Below, piece by piece: positions 1 to 9,621 of a stretch of DNA of 48,464 nucleotides. Each line of letters starts with the position of its first letter. Within the stretch, counting starts at the first letter, position 1. The stretch comes from Novosphingobium lindaniclasticum LE124 (GTDB taxonomy: Bacteria; Pseudomonadota; Alphaproteobacteria; Sphingomonadales; Sphingomonadaceae): the NCBI RefSeq assembly GCF_000445125.1, contig NZ_ATHL01000114.1, positions 1 to 48,464 of the forward strand, given 5' to 3'. The notes below the pieces were generated by a model. The model was not told the DNA's origin and ran no database searches. It was given only the letters and a program-made list of their open reading frames with translations. A program made the position numbers and the translations under genes.

Positions 1-1646
1 CCTCTGTTATTCACCGGAGCGCAGGCTTTCGGCGTTCTGGACCTGACTTTTGTTGAGGGCGTAGCGAGGGCGAGCGTCTTCCCCGGCGCTTTTCACCGGT
101 TCAGGATCGATGGGCTTTTCAAGGTTGACGGACGGGGCTCAGGCTTTGGGCGGCATTGCCGCGCTGGTTATGTCGGCGCTGGGCGGAAGCCGGTCGCGAT
201 AGCTTTGAAGACGCCGGCATCGGGGCATGCCGACGCGAAGGCGAGACGGATGCGCGAAGCGGTTTCGATGACGCGGGCAGCCACCTTGATGAGCCGCAGA
301 CGCAATGTCGTGAACTCAGCGGTGGCGAGCACGGTTGCCTTGGGGATGGCCTGCTGGATGCGCCACAGCAGCCAGTAAGCGGCGGTGTGGAGGATGAGGC
401 GCATCTGGTTGGCGTTTGCCGAGCGGCACGAGGTGCGATCGCTGGCGAGTTGGGATTTGTGGCGCTTGATCAAGTTCTCGGCCTGGCCGCGCGCGCAGTA
501 GAGCGTATCGTAGATGTGCTCGGCCGAACCCTGGGCCAGAGAGGTGACGACGTAGCGGATGTCCATACCCAGGATACTGGCCTCGATCCGGGCGACGACG
601 CGGCGCTTGCAGTTCCAGCTCTTGGCGCCGTAGCGGGTCTCGGCATAGGCGCGCAGCACCGGATACTGGGTCTTGGCCCGCTTGACCGCGCAGGCATCGG
701 CGGCAGCGACGATTTCGGGATCAGCACGCAGCGCAGCGTTAGTGGGCAGGCCGAACACGTAATCGACCCCGGCTGCTTCGCAAAAGCCCATGACTTCGGG
801 GCGGCCATAGTGCCCGTCGCCGCGGATGGTGATGTGCGTTTCGGGCCAGTGCCGGCGGATGTGCCGGATCAGGCGCCGGATGTGGCCGGCCACTTCGGCG
901 CCTGAGGGTGTCTTGCCGGTGCGCAGCAGCATGGCCACCGGCCGGCCAGTGGCGGTATCGTAAACATGGATCGGCAGGAAACAGCGCTCTCCATGATGAC
1001 CATTCCAGAACGAGAGCTGCTGATAGCCGTGCACGACATCGCAGGTGTCATCGATATCCAGCGTTACCGCTGCCGGCGGGGCTGGATAACTGCCGCAGTA
1101 GATGTCGACCATTACCGCCAGCATCTTCGCCAGCTCACGCGTGGTCGGCGCATTCTCCCAGCGGCTCATGGTCGGTTGGCTGGCCAGTCCTGCGCCTGAT
1201 CCTGGCAACTTGCCCAGCGCCAGGCGGAACCCCGGATCATCACGCAGAGCATCGAGATCGTCGGCATCCTCATAACCGCAGGCGATAGCGAAAACGCGGG
1301 CGCGCAGAATGTCATCGAGGCGATGGATCACCCGCGTCGGGTCCCGCGGATCGGCGATGCAAGCCGCAAGCCGTCGGCAGATCCCTATCATGCGCTCGGC
1401 CTGGGCCAGCAGCAGCACGCCGCCGTCAGAGGTCAGCCGCCCACCGTCGAACGCGGCGGTGAGCTTTTTGCCGCCAACCGCTGGAAACGAAAATCCCGGT
1501 GCGCTATCGTTGCTCTTGGCGGGTGTGGTCCGTGGCATAAATTGCCTCGCTGCAGGACTGGTCTAGACACCCATTTTCCTACCGCAAAGCAATCGCTTAA
1601 GCCACTCCCGCCAACCCGCTAAAAGCCGCCCGGTGAATATGATGGG
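1..1646 (-). mobile_element. IS1380-family insertion sequence, apparently complete
   Basis: One transposase gene lies between two imperfect inverted termini. The left terminus (about 1-17) reads CCTCTGTTATTCACCGG. The reverse complement of the right terminus (about 1630-1646) reads CCCATCATATTCACCGG, and the inner TATTCACCGG is identical on both sides. Taking position 1 as the left end gives about 1.65 kb, normal for IS1380 elements. The bases after 1646 are TTAA; the matching left target copy would lie outside the window, so duplication cannot be tested. The end positions are inferred from the repeats. Confidence 0.75.
168..1538 (-). CDS. IS1380-family DDE transposase
   Basis: A 456-residue transposase expected to cut and rejoin the ends of the surrounding insertion sequence. 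The N-terminal part has the family signature around FDGGRLTSDGGVLLL. A DDE triad is readable: the first Asp in TLDIDDTCD, the second in IRGDGHYG, and the Glu in ARGQAENLIKRHK. The length is typical for the family and there is no internal stop, so the copy looks functional. It is transcribed away from the plasmid genes at 1.8 kb onward, and the downstream backbone leader at 1691 begins only about 45 bases beyond the element. Confidence 0.95.
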   Translation of the reverse strand: MPRTTPAKSNDSAPGFSFPAVGGKKLTAAFDGGRLTSDGGVLLLAQAERMIGICRRLAACIADPRDPTRVIHRLDDILRARVFAIACGYEDADDLDALRDDPGFRLALGKLPGSGAGLASQPTMSRWENAPTTRELAKMLAVMVDIYCGSYPAPPAAVTLDIDDTCDVVHGYQQLSFWNGHHGERCFLPIHVYDTATGRPVAMLLRTGKTPSGAEVAGHIRRLIRHIRRHWPETHITIRGDGHYGRPEVMGFCEAAGVDYVFGLPTNAALRADPEIVAAADACAVKRAKTQYPVLRAYAETRYGAKSWNCKRRVVARIEASILGMDIRYVVTSLAQGSAEHIYDTLYCARGQAENLIKRHKSQLASDRTSCRSANANQMRLILHTAAYWLLWRIQQAIPKATVLATAEFTTLRLRLIKVAARVIETASRIRLAFASACPDAGVFKAIATGFRPAPT

Positions 1647-1690
1647 TTAAAATCCTTGGTCTATCAAGTATTTTCACAGACAAAACGCGC

Positions 1691-1734
1691 AAAGAGTGGA
1701 GAGGGAGAGAGGGAGTGGACCGAGAAGATCGGCC
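1691..1734 (+). promoter_or_regulatory. polypurine leader A with short hairpin
   Basis: A purine-only stretch (1691-1719, runs of GA, GAG and GGGAG) is followed directly by a small stem, CCGA-GAAGA-TCGG at 1720-1732. This is the weakest of seven similar leaders in the window; the G-runs here reach only three. It lies 60 bases before the start codon of the first backbone gene. Its function is unknown. Confidence 0.45.
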
Positions 1735-1793
1735 AAAGCCCTTCAACCTACCGTTGGTGCCTTCCGGCATCTGCAACATGGAGGTAACTCCCC

Positions 1794-2033
1794 ATGCAAC
1801 GCTTTGTTCTCTTCATCAGCGAACCCGGCTCAGCGGACATCGTCGATATTCACCCCAGCAAGCCCGCGGCCGAAAGTGCGCTGGTCGACTATGTTCGAGC
1901 CCGCACGGCTATCAATGGCCAGGATGCCCATCCTGACGACGATCAGGCAGTGGCCTCCTATTTCGCGGACAGCGAGGCCATATACGCCATCGCGCGTGTC
2001 ATGCCGCTGGCACAACCGGGTAACGACCAATGA
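1794..2033 (+). CDS. hypothetical protein, 79 aa
   Basis: A small acidic protein with no recognised family. The start at 1794 is supported by a Shine-Dalgarno-like GGAGG ending about ten bases upstream. Its stop overlaps the start of the Toprim gene by four bases (ATGA), so the two are probably translationally coupled. The sequence holds no Cys, no membrane segment and no signal peptide. It opens with a beta-strand-like MQRFVLFIS and later reads DNQAVASYF-like helical sequence. Coding assignment is fairly safe from the overlap and codon use; the function is not known. Confidence 0.7.
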   Translation: MQRFVLFISEPGSADIVDIHPSKPAAESALVDYVRARTAINGQDAHPDDDQAVASYFADSEAIYAIARVMPLAQPGNDQ

Positions 2034-2896
2034 CCATCGTTGCGCGACGCCCCTCGCAAAAGCTGATCGACATCGTCGGCACCCTGCGCGGCACCTGGCA
2101 TGGAAACCGGGCGATGTGCCGTTGCCCGTGCCATGAGGACCACGAACCGAGCCTGTCCCTCCGGCAAGGTGATCGCGGCATTCTCGTAACCTGCTTTGCA
2201 GGTTGCGATTCCATCGACGTCCTGCGCGAACTCGATCGCATCGCCATCACGCGCCATTACGAGCCGCCGCCAGGCAATGTCCGAGCCGGCACCGCGAACA
2301 TCGAGCGGCTCTGGTCGCAGGCGCAATCCGTGCCGGGTACGCTCGGCGAACGCTATCTCGGCTCGCGCTTTCTCCTGCCTGTTCCCGGTGACGTGCGCTT
2401 TCACCCGCGTTGCCCCCATGGCGCGAAGCCCAACACCGTCTTCAAGCCCGCCTTGCTGGTGGCGGTGCGCGAAGGCCAGCGCCTTGTCGCCCTGCAGCGG
2501 ATCTTCCTCGATCCTGAAACCGCGCGCTACACCGCCAAGGCGACCATCGGTTCGCTCGGCATGGGCGCATGGCGCGGCGGCGGTATCGGTCCAACCATCG
2601 GCCTTGCCGAAGGCTTCGAGACCGCTCGTGCCTGGAGCCGCATCAACAATCTTCCATGCTGGGCCACGCTTGGCTCTCGCCGGTTCGGCCTGGTGGCGAT
2701 CCCCGACAGCGTCACCGAAGTCATCCTTGCGGGCGATTACGACACGGCGGGACGCCGGGCCGTGAACCGGGCATCCCACCGCTACGCCAGCGATAACCGC
2801 GTGATCCGCGTCGATTTTCCCAAGGGCTACAAGGATTGGGCCGAGGTGCTCGAAGCCCTCGAGGCGCGGAAGAGAGGAGGGGGAGGGGAAGGGTGA
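2030..2896 (+). CDS. CHC2-type zinc finger and Toprim domain protein
   Basis: A 288-residue protein resembling the N-terminal and catalytic parts of DnaG-type primases as found on plasmids and phages. Residues about 30-59 carry a zinc-finger-like cluster (C30, C32, C34, H35, C55, C59, with PSLSL between). A Toprim fold follows: E194 in GLAEGFE and D236/D238 in AGDYDTAG are the expected metal-binding acidic residues. The long helicase-interaction region of true primases is missing. Start 2030 overlaps the preceding stop. The last codons (RGGGGEG) are encoded by polypurine leader B. A role in element replication or DNA processing with the downstream helicase is inferred. Confidence 0.85.
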   Translation: MTIVARRPSQKLIDIVGTLRGTWHGNRAMCRCPCHEDHEPSLSLRQGDRGILVTCFAGCDSIDVLRELDRIAITRHYEPPPGNVRAGTANIERLWSQAQSVPGTLGERYLGSRFLLPVPGDVRFHPRCPHGAKPNTVFKPALLVAVREGQRLVALQRIFLDPETARYTAKATIGSLGMGAWRGGGIGPTIGLAEGFETARAWSRINNLPCWATLGSRRFGLVAIPDSVTEVILAGDYDTAGRRAVNRASHRYASDNRVIRVDFPKGYKDWAEVLEALEARKRGGGGEG

Positions 2897-2911
2897 TCTG
2901 CCGTTCGGCAG
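2868..2911 (+). promoter_or_regulatory. polypurine leader B with perfect hairpin
   Basis: The purine tract at 2868-2893 contains G-runs of five, four and three and forms the end of the upstream coding sequence. The stop TGA follows at once. Then comes a perfect 6-bp stem with a two-base loop, CTGCCG-TT-CGGCAG at 2898-2911. The start codon of the helicase gene is 19 bases further on. The same tract-then-hairpin-then-start order recurs elsewhere in the window. Function unknown. Confidence 0.55.
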
Positions 2912-2930
2912 AGAGCCCAAGGAGACCCCC

Positions 2931-5900
2931 ATGCGCGACCTTCTCGATCTCACGCACGTCAATGATGCGCCGGCAGCGCGCACGATCGCCACCCTTCTCG
3001 CCACCGATGCCGCAATCACCCGCCGCCAATTGAACGATGCCATGGTGCAGGCGTTCGGCGGCAGCGATGCCGACGGGCGCTGGACGCAGCGCGACAGCTT
3101 CGAGATGCTCGAGCACGCCCTTGCCCTTCACCTTGCCGGTGATGGGCATCGCATCAACACCCTGGCGGACATCGCCACCTCCTGCGCACTTATGCAGCGC
3201 CTGCCGACCCAGACCGTGCGCAGCGAGGAACAGATCGAGCTGCAGCAGTTCTCGACTCCCGCCGACATTGCGGCATTGGCCATGCTGTTCGCCGCAATCG
3301 GCGCCGAGGACGTGGTACTCGAACCGAGCGCCGGCAACGGCCTCCTGATCGCCCAGGCCCCACGCGGCCGCGCGCTCCAGCTTAACGAAATCGACCCGCG
3401 CCGCCGCGAACGGCTCACTCACATCTTCCCCGATGCCACGATCACAGGCCATGATGGCGCTGCGCTGGTCGCGCTTCACGCGGATCTCCCGCGCCCGAGC
3501 GTCGTCCTCATGAACCCGCCATTCTCGCGCAGTATCGGCCGTGGCGCTGATGACCTGGCCGCGCTGCGCCATCTTCAGGCCGCGATCAAGCGGGTCAGCC
3601 CTGGCGGCCGCGTCGTCGCCATCATGCCCGACTGGTTCGCACCCTGCCCGCGCCTGCGCACCGCTTATGAGACGATCATGGCCGGCTGCACCGTGCGCGC
3701 CTCGCTGCGGCTCGAACACTGCTACCGCAAACACGGCACCGACATTGCCGTTCGCCTCTACGTGATCGACAAGATCGCTGGCGACCTCACGCCTGCGGTT
3801 ATCGAGCACGCGGCCGTCCTCGACTTCCTCGATGCCATCGACATCCCCGCCCGCATCAAGCTGGAACCCACCTCCAATCTTCCGGTTCGCCCTGCGCCTG
3901 CGAAGCCGACTTCGCTGTTCGGCGCCGCGCGCAAGACCAAGGTGGCCGCACCGCGCCCCTATCACGCGCCCAAGGCGAATGCCGTCCTGCCCGTCGGCTA
4001 TAGCAAGCTGGAAGAACCGGCACCGCTGGCCGAACAGGTCGGTGTCTACCTGCCGTACCGGCCAAGCCGCATCGTCTTCGATGCAGCGGGCGAACACCCG
4101 ACAGCGCTGGTTGAATCAGTCGCCATGGGCTCGATCCCAGCGCCGATCCCGAAGCACATCCCCCATCTGCCCGAACGCACCGTCAGCGAGCGGCTCCTGT
4201 CCTCCTCCCAGCTCGAAACCGTCGTCTATGCGGGCCATGCCTGGAACCAGACGCTTCCCGGCACCTTCAAGCCCGCCAAGGAAGGCGTTGGCCTCGACAT
4301 CGACCCTGAAGGTCGTAAGTACCGCAAGGGCTTCTTCCTTGGCGACGGCACTGGCGCTGGCAAGGGCCGCCAGATCGCTGCCTGCATCCTCGACAACAAG
4401 CTGCAGGGCCGCCGCCGCCACATCTTCGTCACCAAGAACGAGCCACTGCTCGAGGACATCCGCCGCGACGTCACCGCACTTGGCGGCCTTTCGGCCGACG
4501 TGCAGCCGCTCTCGAACTGGAAGGTCGGCCAGCCCATCACGATGGACGAAGGCACCCTGTTCGTTACATATCCGGGGCTGCGTTCGGGCCGCTCGGATGC
4601 AACCCGCCTTCAGCAGATCCTCGATTGGGCAGGGCCCGACTTCGATGGCGTGATCGCTTTCGACGAGGCCCACGAAATGGGCGGTGTCGCGGGCGGCGAA
4701 GGCGCGCTGGGCAAAACGGAAGGCTCCCAGCAGGGCATCTGCGGCGTCCTCCTTCAGAACCACCTTCCCGATGCCCGCGTGCTCTATGCGTCCGCCACTG
4801 GCGCCTCTGACGTCAACAACCTGGCCTACGCCGTGCGCCTTGGCCTTTGGGGGCCGGAAACCTCCTTCCCTGACCGGGAATCCTTCATCTCCAACATCCG
4901 TCAGGGGGGGATCGCGGCGATGGAACTGGTGGCCCGCGACCTCAAGGCCCTCGGCCTCTACACGGCGCGAGCGCTCAGTTTCGCGGGCGTCGAATACGAA
5001 GTGCTTCGCCATGAGCTGACGCCTGCCCAAATCGAGATCTACGATACCTATTGCCGCGCCTGGCAGGTCATCAACACGAATCTTGCCGCCGCGCTCGAGG
5101 CAACGAATGTGGTCGACAGCCTTGAGGGCAAGACGCTCAACTCCGGCGCGAAGGCGGCAGCACGCTCGCGTCTGGAAGGCACACGCCAGCGCTTCTTCGG
5201 TCAGGTGCTGCTTTCGATGAAGCTCCCCACCGTGATTGCGGCGATCGAGGGGCACCTGAAGCAGGAGCATTCGGTGGTCGTGCAGCTGGTGACGACGGCC
5301 GAGGCCATCCTCGACAGGCGCCTGTCCGAGATGACGGCCGAGGAGCGGGCAGAGCCGCAGATCGAGTTGTCGCCCACCGACCAGATCGTAGATTACCTCA
5401 AGCGTGCCTTCCCGACGCACCAGATGGAGGTGTTCAAGGACGACACCGGCGCCCTGCATTCGAGGCCCATGCGCGATGAGGCCGGCAACCCGGTCCACAA
5501 CCCCGAAGCCATGACCGCGCGCGACAACCTGATCGAGCATTTATGCGCGCTTCCGCCGATCAAGTCTGGCCTCGACGCGCTGATCGAGCATTTCGGGCCG
5601 GATCGCATCGCCGAAGTCACCGGGCGCTCCAAGCGCCTCATCACCGGTCCGGACGGCCGCCAGAAACTCGAGACACGCACGCCCCGTACCAGTCAGGCCG
5701 AGGCCAGCGCCTTCATGAATGACCAGAAGAAGGTGCTCGTCTTCTCCGATGCCGGCGGAACGGGCCGCTCCTACCATGCCAGCCTTGATGCGGTGAACCA
5801 GGACCGGCGCGCCCATTTCCTGCTCGAACCGGGTTGGCGTGCTGACCGGGCGATTCAGGGGCTCGGCCGCACGCACCGCACCCATCAGGCATCGACCCCG

Positions 5901-7154
5901 CTGTTCCGTCCCGTCACCACCGACTGCAAGGGCGAGCTGCGCTTTACCTCGACGATCGCTCGCCGCCTCGACAGCCTTGGCGCCCTCACGCGCGGCCAGC
6001 GCCAGACCGGAGGGCAGGGCCTGTTCGATCCGGCAGACAACCTCGAAAGCGATTACGCTCGCGACGCCCTCGTTACGTGGTTCCACCTTCTCTATCACGG
6101 CAAGCTCAAGAGCACGAACATGACCGAGTTCGTCGACCTGAGCGGGCTCGAGATTACCGAAGGTGACGGCGTCCTGAAGGAAGACCTGCCGCCAATCCAG
6201 CGCTGGCTCAATCGCCTTCTGGCCCTGCCGATCGCGCTGCAGAACAAGATCTTCGAGGAATATCTCACCCTCGTTGAAACTCGCGTGGCCGCCGCGCGCG
6301 AGGCCGGCACCCTCGATGTGGGCGTCGAGACGATCACGGCCGACAGCGCCCGCGTCATCAGCGATACGATCCTGCGGACCGATCCCGGCACCGGCGCTAC
6401 CACCCACCTTCTCACGATCGAGATCGCACGGCGCAAGAATCCGATTTCGCTCGAGCGCATCCTCGATATGGTCCGCTGGCGCGAGAACCCGGCATTCGTC
6501 ATGAACGCCAAGTCGGGCCGCGTCGCGCTGCGCAGCAAGGCAAACGCTTGGATGGACGATGAGGGCGAGCCGATCCTTCGCATCGAGCTGCAGCGCCCCT
6601 GCAGCCGCAAGTCCATGCGCGAGGCGGAGTTGTTCGAGACGGCCTGGGAAGAAATCGACGAAGACACCTTCCGCGCCAAGTGGCAGGCCGAAGTCGAAGA
6701 AGCCGCCGAGCAGCTGGACACCGAGACGGTGCGCCTTGCAACCGGCCTCCTGCTGCCGATCTGGTCGGCGCTGCCGTCCGATCACCTCGCGGTCAACCGG
6801 ATCGTCGACAAGAATGGCAACAGCTGGCTTGGCCGTATCGTCTTCGAGCACAGCATCGTCGACCTGTTCACCAAGCTGGGCCTTGCGAGCAGCGAAGAGA
6901 TGCCCGTCGAAGCCATCACCAATGCCGTCCTCGCAGGGCGCAGCGTCAACGTGACACGCCCGTTCGCGATGGCGTTCAAGCGCTCGCATGTGAACGGCAA
7001 CCCGCGTGTCGAGATCGTCGATGCTCCGGCAACGCAGCTTGCATGGCTCAAGTCGCTCGGCGCGTTCACCGAGATCATCCAGTATCGCACCCGCGTCTTC
7101 ATTCCCGTCGCGCAGGCCGAGGCCATCATCGCCGAAATCCTCAAGCCCTCCTGA
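2931..7154 (+). CDS. DarB-like DNA methyltransferase / strawberry-notch helicase fusion
   Basis: A 1,407-residue two-part protein. The N-terminal third is an adenine-specific DNA methyltransferase: a SAM-binding motif at about residue 130 (VLEPSAGNGLL) and the catalytic N195-P-P-F. The remainder is an SF2 helicase of the strawberry-notch type, with Walker A at 471-480 (GDGTGAGKGR), D578-E-A-H in motif II, and motif VI G979-RTHR. The same combination occurs in phage P1 DarB, which enters the host with phage DNA and protects it from type I restriction, and in many plasmid and phage relatives. It probably acts on the element's own DNA. The next antirestriction gene (ArdC) is 2.5 kb downstream. 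An enzymatic role in replication cannot be excluded. Confidence 0.88.
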   Translation: MRDLLDLTHVNDAPAARTIATLLATDAAITRRQLNDAMVQAFGGSDADGRWTQRDSFEMLEHALALHLAGDGHRINTLADIATSCALMQRLPTQTVRSEEQIELQQFSTPADIAALAMLFAAIGAEDVVLEPSAGNGLLIAQAPRGRALQLNEIDPRRRERLTHIFPDATITGHDGAALVALHADLPRPSVVLMNPPFSRSIGRGADDLAALRHLQAAIKRVSPGGRVVAIMPDWFAPCPRLRTAYETIMAGCTVRASLRLEHCYRKHGTDIAVRLYVIDKIAGDLTPAVIEHAAVLDFLDAIDIPARIKLEPTSNLPVRPAPAKPTSLFGAARKTKVAAPRPYHAPKANAVLPVGYSKLEEPAPLAEQVGVYLPYRPSRIVFDAAGEHPTALVESVAMGSIPAPIPKHIPHLPERTVSERLLSSSQLETVVYAGHAWNQTLPGTFKPAKEGVGLDIDPEGRKYRKGFFLGDGTGAGKGRQIAACILDNKLQGRRRHIFVTKNEPLLEDIRRDVTALGGLSADVQPLSNWKVGQPITMDEGTLFVTYPGLRSGRSDATRLQQILDWAGPDFDGVIAFDEAHEMGGVAGGEGALGKTEGSQQGICGVLLQNHLPDARVLYASATGASDVNNLAYAVRLGLWGPETSFPDRESFISNIRQGGIAAMELVARDLKALGLYTARALSFAGVEYEVLRHELTPAQIEIYDTYCRAWQVINTNLAAALEATNVVDSLEGKTLNSGAKAAARSRLEGTRQRFFGQVLLSMKLPTVIAAIEGHLKQEHSVVVQLVTTAEAILDRRLSEMTAEERAEPQIELSPTDQIVDYLKRAFPTHQMEVFKDDTGALHSRPMRDEAGNPVHNPEAMTARDNLIEHLCALPPIKSGLDALIEHFGPDRIAEVTGRSKRLITGPDGRQKLETRTPRTSQAEASAFMNDQKKVLVFSDAGGTGRSYHASLDAVNQDRRAHFLLEPGWRADRAIQGLGRTHRTHQASTPLFRPVTTDCKGELRFTSTIARRLDSLGALTRGQRQTGGQGLFDPADNLESDYARDALVTWFHLLYHGKLKSTNMTEFVDLSGLEITEGDGVLKEDLPPIQRWLNRLLALPIALQNKIFEEYLTLVETRVAAAREAGTLDVGVETITADSARVISDTILRTDPGTGATTHLLTIEIARRKNPISLERILDMVRWRENPAFVMNAKSGRVALRSKANAWMDDEGEPILRIELQRPCSRKSMREAELFETAWEEIDEDTFRAKWQAEVEEAAEQLDTETVRLATGLLLPIWSALPSDHLAVNRIVDKNGNSWLGRIVFEHSIVDLFTKLGLASSEEMPVEAITNAVLAGRSVNVTRPFAMAFKRSHVNGNPRVEIVDAPATQLAWLKSLGAFTEIIQYRTRVFIPVAQAEAIIAEILKPS

Positions 7155-7209
7155 ACCCTGCACCTGTCCTCCCTGGTCGACCAAGAGCCCCAAAGCAGCC
7201 GGGTCGGTC

Positions 7210-7256
7210 AGGAGAGGGGAGGGGGAAGGGAAGGGATGTCCGTGAATTGGCCGGAC
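7210..7256 (+). promoter_or_regulatory. polypurine leader C, four G-runs, with hairpin
   Basis: The tract at 7210-7235 has four runs of three or more G separated by one or two A. It therefore meets the usual sequence rule for an intramolecular G-quadruplex on the sense strand. It is followed by the stem GTCCG-(9)-CGGAC at 7238-7256, and the ParB-like gene starts at 7280. It is the G-richest of the seven leaders. Confidence 0.55.
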
Positions 7257-7279
7257 GATGAGAAGAAGGTGTTGTTCCC

Positions 7280-9532
7280 ATGATCCAGACCGTCAAGCTG
7301 GCAAAGCTGGTCCTCTCCGACATCAACGTGCGCACCCGCGGCGAAGACCTGATCGAACAGTTCGCCGCCGATATTTTCGCGCGCGGCATCCTGCAGAACC
7401 TGGTCGTAACTTCCGTAAAGAAGCCGCGCGGCTCCTATGGCGTCATTGCCGGCAGCCGCCGCTTTCGTGCCCTCACGCTGCTTGCCGAGCGCGGCGACAT
7501 CAACGCGGCCGAGTACGACGTGCCCGTGCTGATCCTGAGCGGCGGCAACGACGAGCTTTCCGAAGCCTCGCTCGCTGAAAACTTCCATCACCTCAATATG
7601 TCGCCCGCCGACGAATGCCGCGCCTTCCAGTATTGCCTCGGGCAGGGCGGCGACATCGATGCAATCGCCAAGCGTTTCGGCATCACCCGCCGTTTCGTCG
7701 AAGGGCGCCTCCGCCTCGCGAACCTTGCCGAACCGATCTTCGACGCCCTGAAGTCGGGCGAGATGACGCTCGACATGGCCAAGGCATATGCCTCCACCGA
7801 AAGCCATGAGCGCCAGCTAATGGTCTGGAGGAGCTACGGCGCCAACAGCTACCATGCCAGCGCCGACACCATCCGCCGTGTGATCGCGAACGAATCCATG
7901 AAGTCGAGCGATCCGATCGCGCGCCTCGTCGGCGAGGAAGCCTATGTTGCAGCGGGCGGCGTCGTCGATCGCGACCTGTTCAGCGACAACGGCGATCGCT
8001 GGACCAACCCCGAGATCGCCCAGACGCTCGCGGCCGCCAAGATGGAAGCCGAAGCCCAGCGCATCGGTGAAGAACGTGGCCTCGCCTGGATTCGCCCCGT
8101 CGCCTCGAACTCGACCTGGGAAGTCGCGCGCGGCCTATTCCACGTCAGCCTGCCGAGCCTTCCGCTGAGCGAAGCACAGCTGACCCGCATCGAAGAAATC
8201 GAAGCACTTCTCAGCATCGTGAGCCTCGAAATGGAAAACGAGGAACTCGAGGAAGAAGCCTGGCAGGCCCTCGATGCCGAACACGACGCTCTCAGCGACG
8301 AACTGCGCGATGCCGGTCGCCGCGAGAAGATCCTTCCTCCCGAACTCGCCCCGCGTGTCGGGCTGTTCCTGACGCTCTCGCAGGACGGCAGCATGGAACT
8401 CGACGACACCTATTACAGCGAGACGCCGCTCAGCGTCACCATGGTCGAACCCGACGAAGACGACGAGGCCACCGCCGAAACGGGTGAAGAGGGCATCGAA
8501 GGCGAAACTGCCGGCGATGCTACGCCGCGCGTGCCGACCTTCCGCATCGAGGAAGGCGAGACCGCCACCGTCACCGGCAACACCAAGGATGTGTCTCCCG
8601 AAGAGGCCGCACCGGGCGGCAAGGCGCTCAGCCAGGTTCTCCTCGACCAGCTTGCGGTCCAGCGCCGCGACGTTCTTGGCGCTTCCATGATCGCCAATCC
8701 GGCGCTCGCGCTCGACTACATGCTGTTCGCCATGGTCGACAAGACCGACGCCTACAAGGAAAGCTGCGGCACCAGCATCCATGCTCCGCATCCCGAAGAT
8801 CCGGTTCGCTTCGATGCCTATCCGCAGTCGATCGCGCACGACTATCTGTCCGAAGTGCGCGACGGTCTCGACGCTTCCTGGAAGGAGCATAAGAACATCA
8901 TCGAGCGTTTCGACGCCTTCCGCGCGCTCGGCGACGAGGCCAAGACCGCATGGCTGGCATGGACGGTCGCAAAGTCCTTCAAGTCGAAGGAAACCTACAG
9001 CAATCGGCAGAACGCCCTCCAGAACCACCTTGCCGGCCTGCTGGAGGTCGATGTCGCAAAGTGGTGGCGCCCGACTTCTGCTAACTTCTTCGACCGCGTA
9101 TCGAAGGGCGCGCTGCTCTCGCTCCTCGACGAGGTGGGCGGCCCTGCACTCTCGAGCCGTCATGCGAGCCAGAAGAAGGGCGAAATCTCGACGTCCTGCG
9201 AGAAGCTGTTCGCCGGCGACGCGGTGATCGAGGCCGACGTCAAGGAAAGGGCTCTCGCATGGGTGCCCGCAGCGATGCGCTTCACCCCCGCCGAGACGAC
9301 GACCGATCAAGACGACGACACGCCCGAAGAAACCGGCGAAGCCGAAGATGAACTGGCCAGCCTGATCGACGCAGCCCTTGCCGGGCCCGACGATGGCGAT
9401 GACGGCGAAGGCGTCTCGATCGACGATGCGGGGACGGCCGAAGGCGACGACGATCAGCAGGTCGATGACGGCTCGCCCGCTGTCTACGGCGACGACGATG
9501 CCGTCAGCCAGTGGGCCGAAGCGGCGGAATAA
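7280..9532 (+). CDS. large ParB/Spo0J-family nuclease-like protein
   Basis: A 750-residue protein whose first 150 residues carry the ParB N-terminal fold: DINVRTR, the box GSRRFRA at 58-64 in place of the CTP-binding GERR motif, and a run around SEASLAENFHHLNMSPADE. A helix-turn-helix follows (about 128-150, IAKRFGITRRFVEGRLRLANL). The rest is long and acidic, with stretches of Glu/Asp at about 393-430 and at the C-terminus. No ParA gene is next to it, so classical partitioning is uncertain. Such long ParB-like proteins are common on sphingomonad plasmids. Transcription probably ends at the terminator just downstream. Confidence 0.82.
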   Translation: MIQTVKLAKLVLSDINVRTRGEDLIEQFAADIFARGILQNLVVTSVKKPRGSYGVIAGSRRFRALTLLAERGDINAAEYDVPVLILSGGNDELSEASLAENFHHLNMSPADECRAFQYCLGQGGDIDAIAKRFGITRRFVEGRLRLANLAEPIFDALKSGEMTLDMAKAYASTESHERQLMVWRSYGANSYHASADTIRRVIANESMKSSDPIARLVGEEAYVAAGGVVDRDLFSDNGDRWTNPEIAQTLAAAKMEAEAQRIGEERGLAWIRPVASNSTWEVARGLFHVSLPSLPLSEAQLTRIEEIEALLSIVSLEMENEELEEEAWQALDAEHDALSDELRDAGRREKILPPELAPRVGLFLTLSQDGSMELDDTYYSETPLSVTMVEPDEDDEATAETGEEGIEGETAGDATPRVPTFRIEEGETATVTGNTKDVSPEEAAPGGKALSQVLLDQLAVQRRDVLGASMIANPALALDYMLFAMVDKTDAYKESCGTSIHAPHPEDPVRFDAYPQSIAHDYLSEVRDGLDASWKEHKNIIERFDAFRALGDEAKTAWLAWTVAKSFKSKETYSNRQNALQNHLAGLLEVDVAKWWRPTSANFFDRVSKGALLSLLDEVGGPALSSRHASQKKGEISTSCEKLFAGDAVIEADVKERALAWVPAAMRFTPAETTTDQDDDTPEETGEAEDELASLIDAALAGPDDGDDGEGVSIDDAGTAEGDDDQQVDDGSPAVYGDDDAVSQWAEAAE

Positions 9533-9558
9533 CCCGCGTCCCCAACCTGACCGACGAA

Positions 9559-9594
9559 CCGCCGGTGGGCTTTGCGGCTCACCGGCGGCTTTTC
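9559..9594 (+). terminator. rho-independent terminator after the ParB-like gene
   Basis: A perfect 9-bp stem, CCGCCGGTG (9559-9567) with CACCGGCGG (9580-9588), encloses a 12-base loop and is followed by CTTTTC. It lies 26 bases after the stop at 9532 and before the start of ArdC at 9622. This is the clearest intrinsic terminator in the window. Confidence 0.85.
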
Positions 9595-9621
9595 TCGCCA
9601 CACCGGACGAGGGACATACCC

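Noticed and set aside
1958..7193. Long open frames on the minus strand opposite the Toprim and helicase genes (for example 2721-4097 and 5541-7193)
   Set aside because: They are antisense to well-recognised proteins, have compositions rich in Gly, Ala, Arg and Asp typical of shadow frames in G+C-rich DNA, and lack start signals.
7280..9532. Complete ParAB partition locus
   Set aside because: The ParB-like protein has no ParA neighbour and no array of parS-like repeats was found near it.
8135..9601. 488-codon minus-strand frame opposite the ParB-like gene
   Set aside because: It crosses the terminator, mirrors the codons of a recognised protein and shows no family motif.
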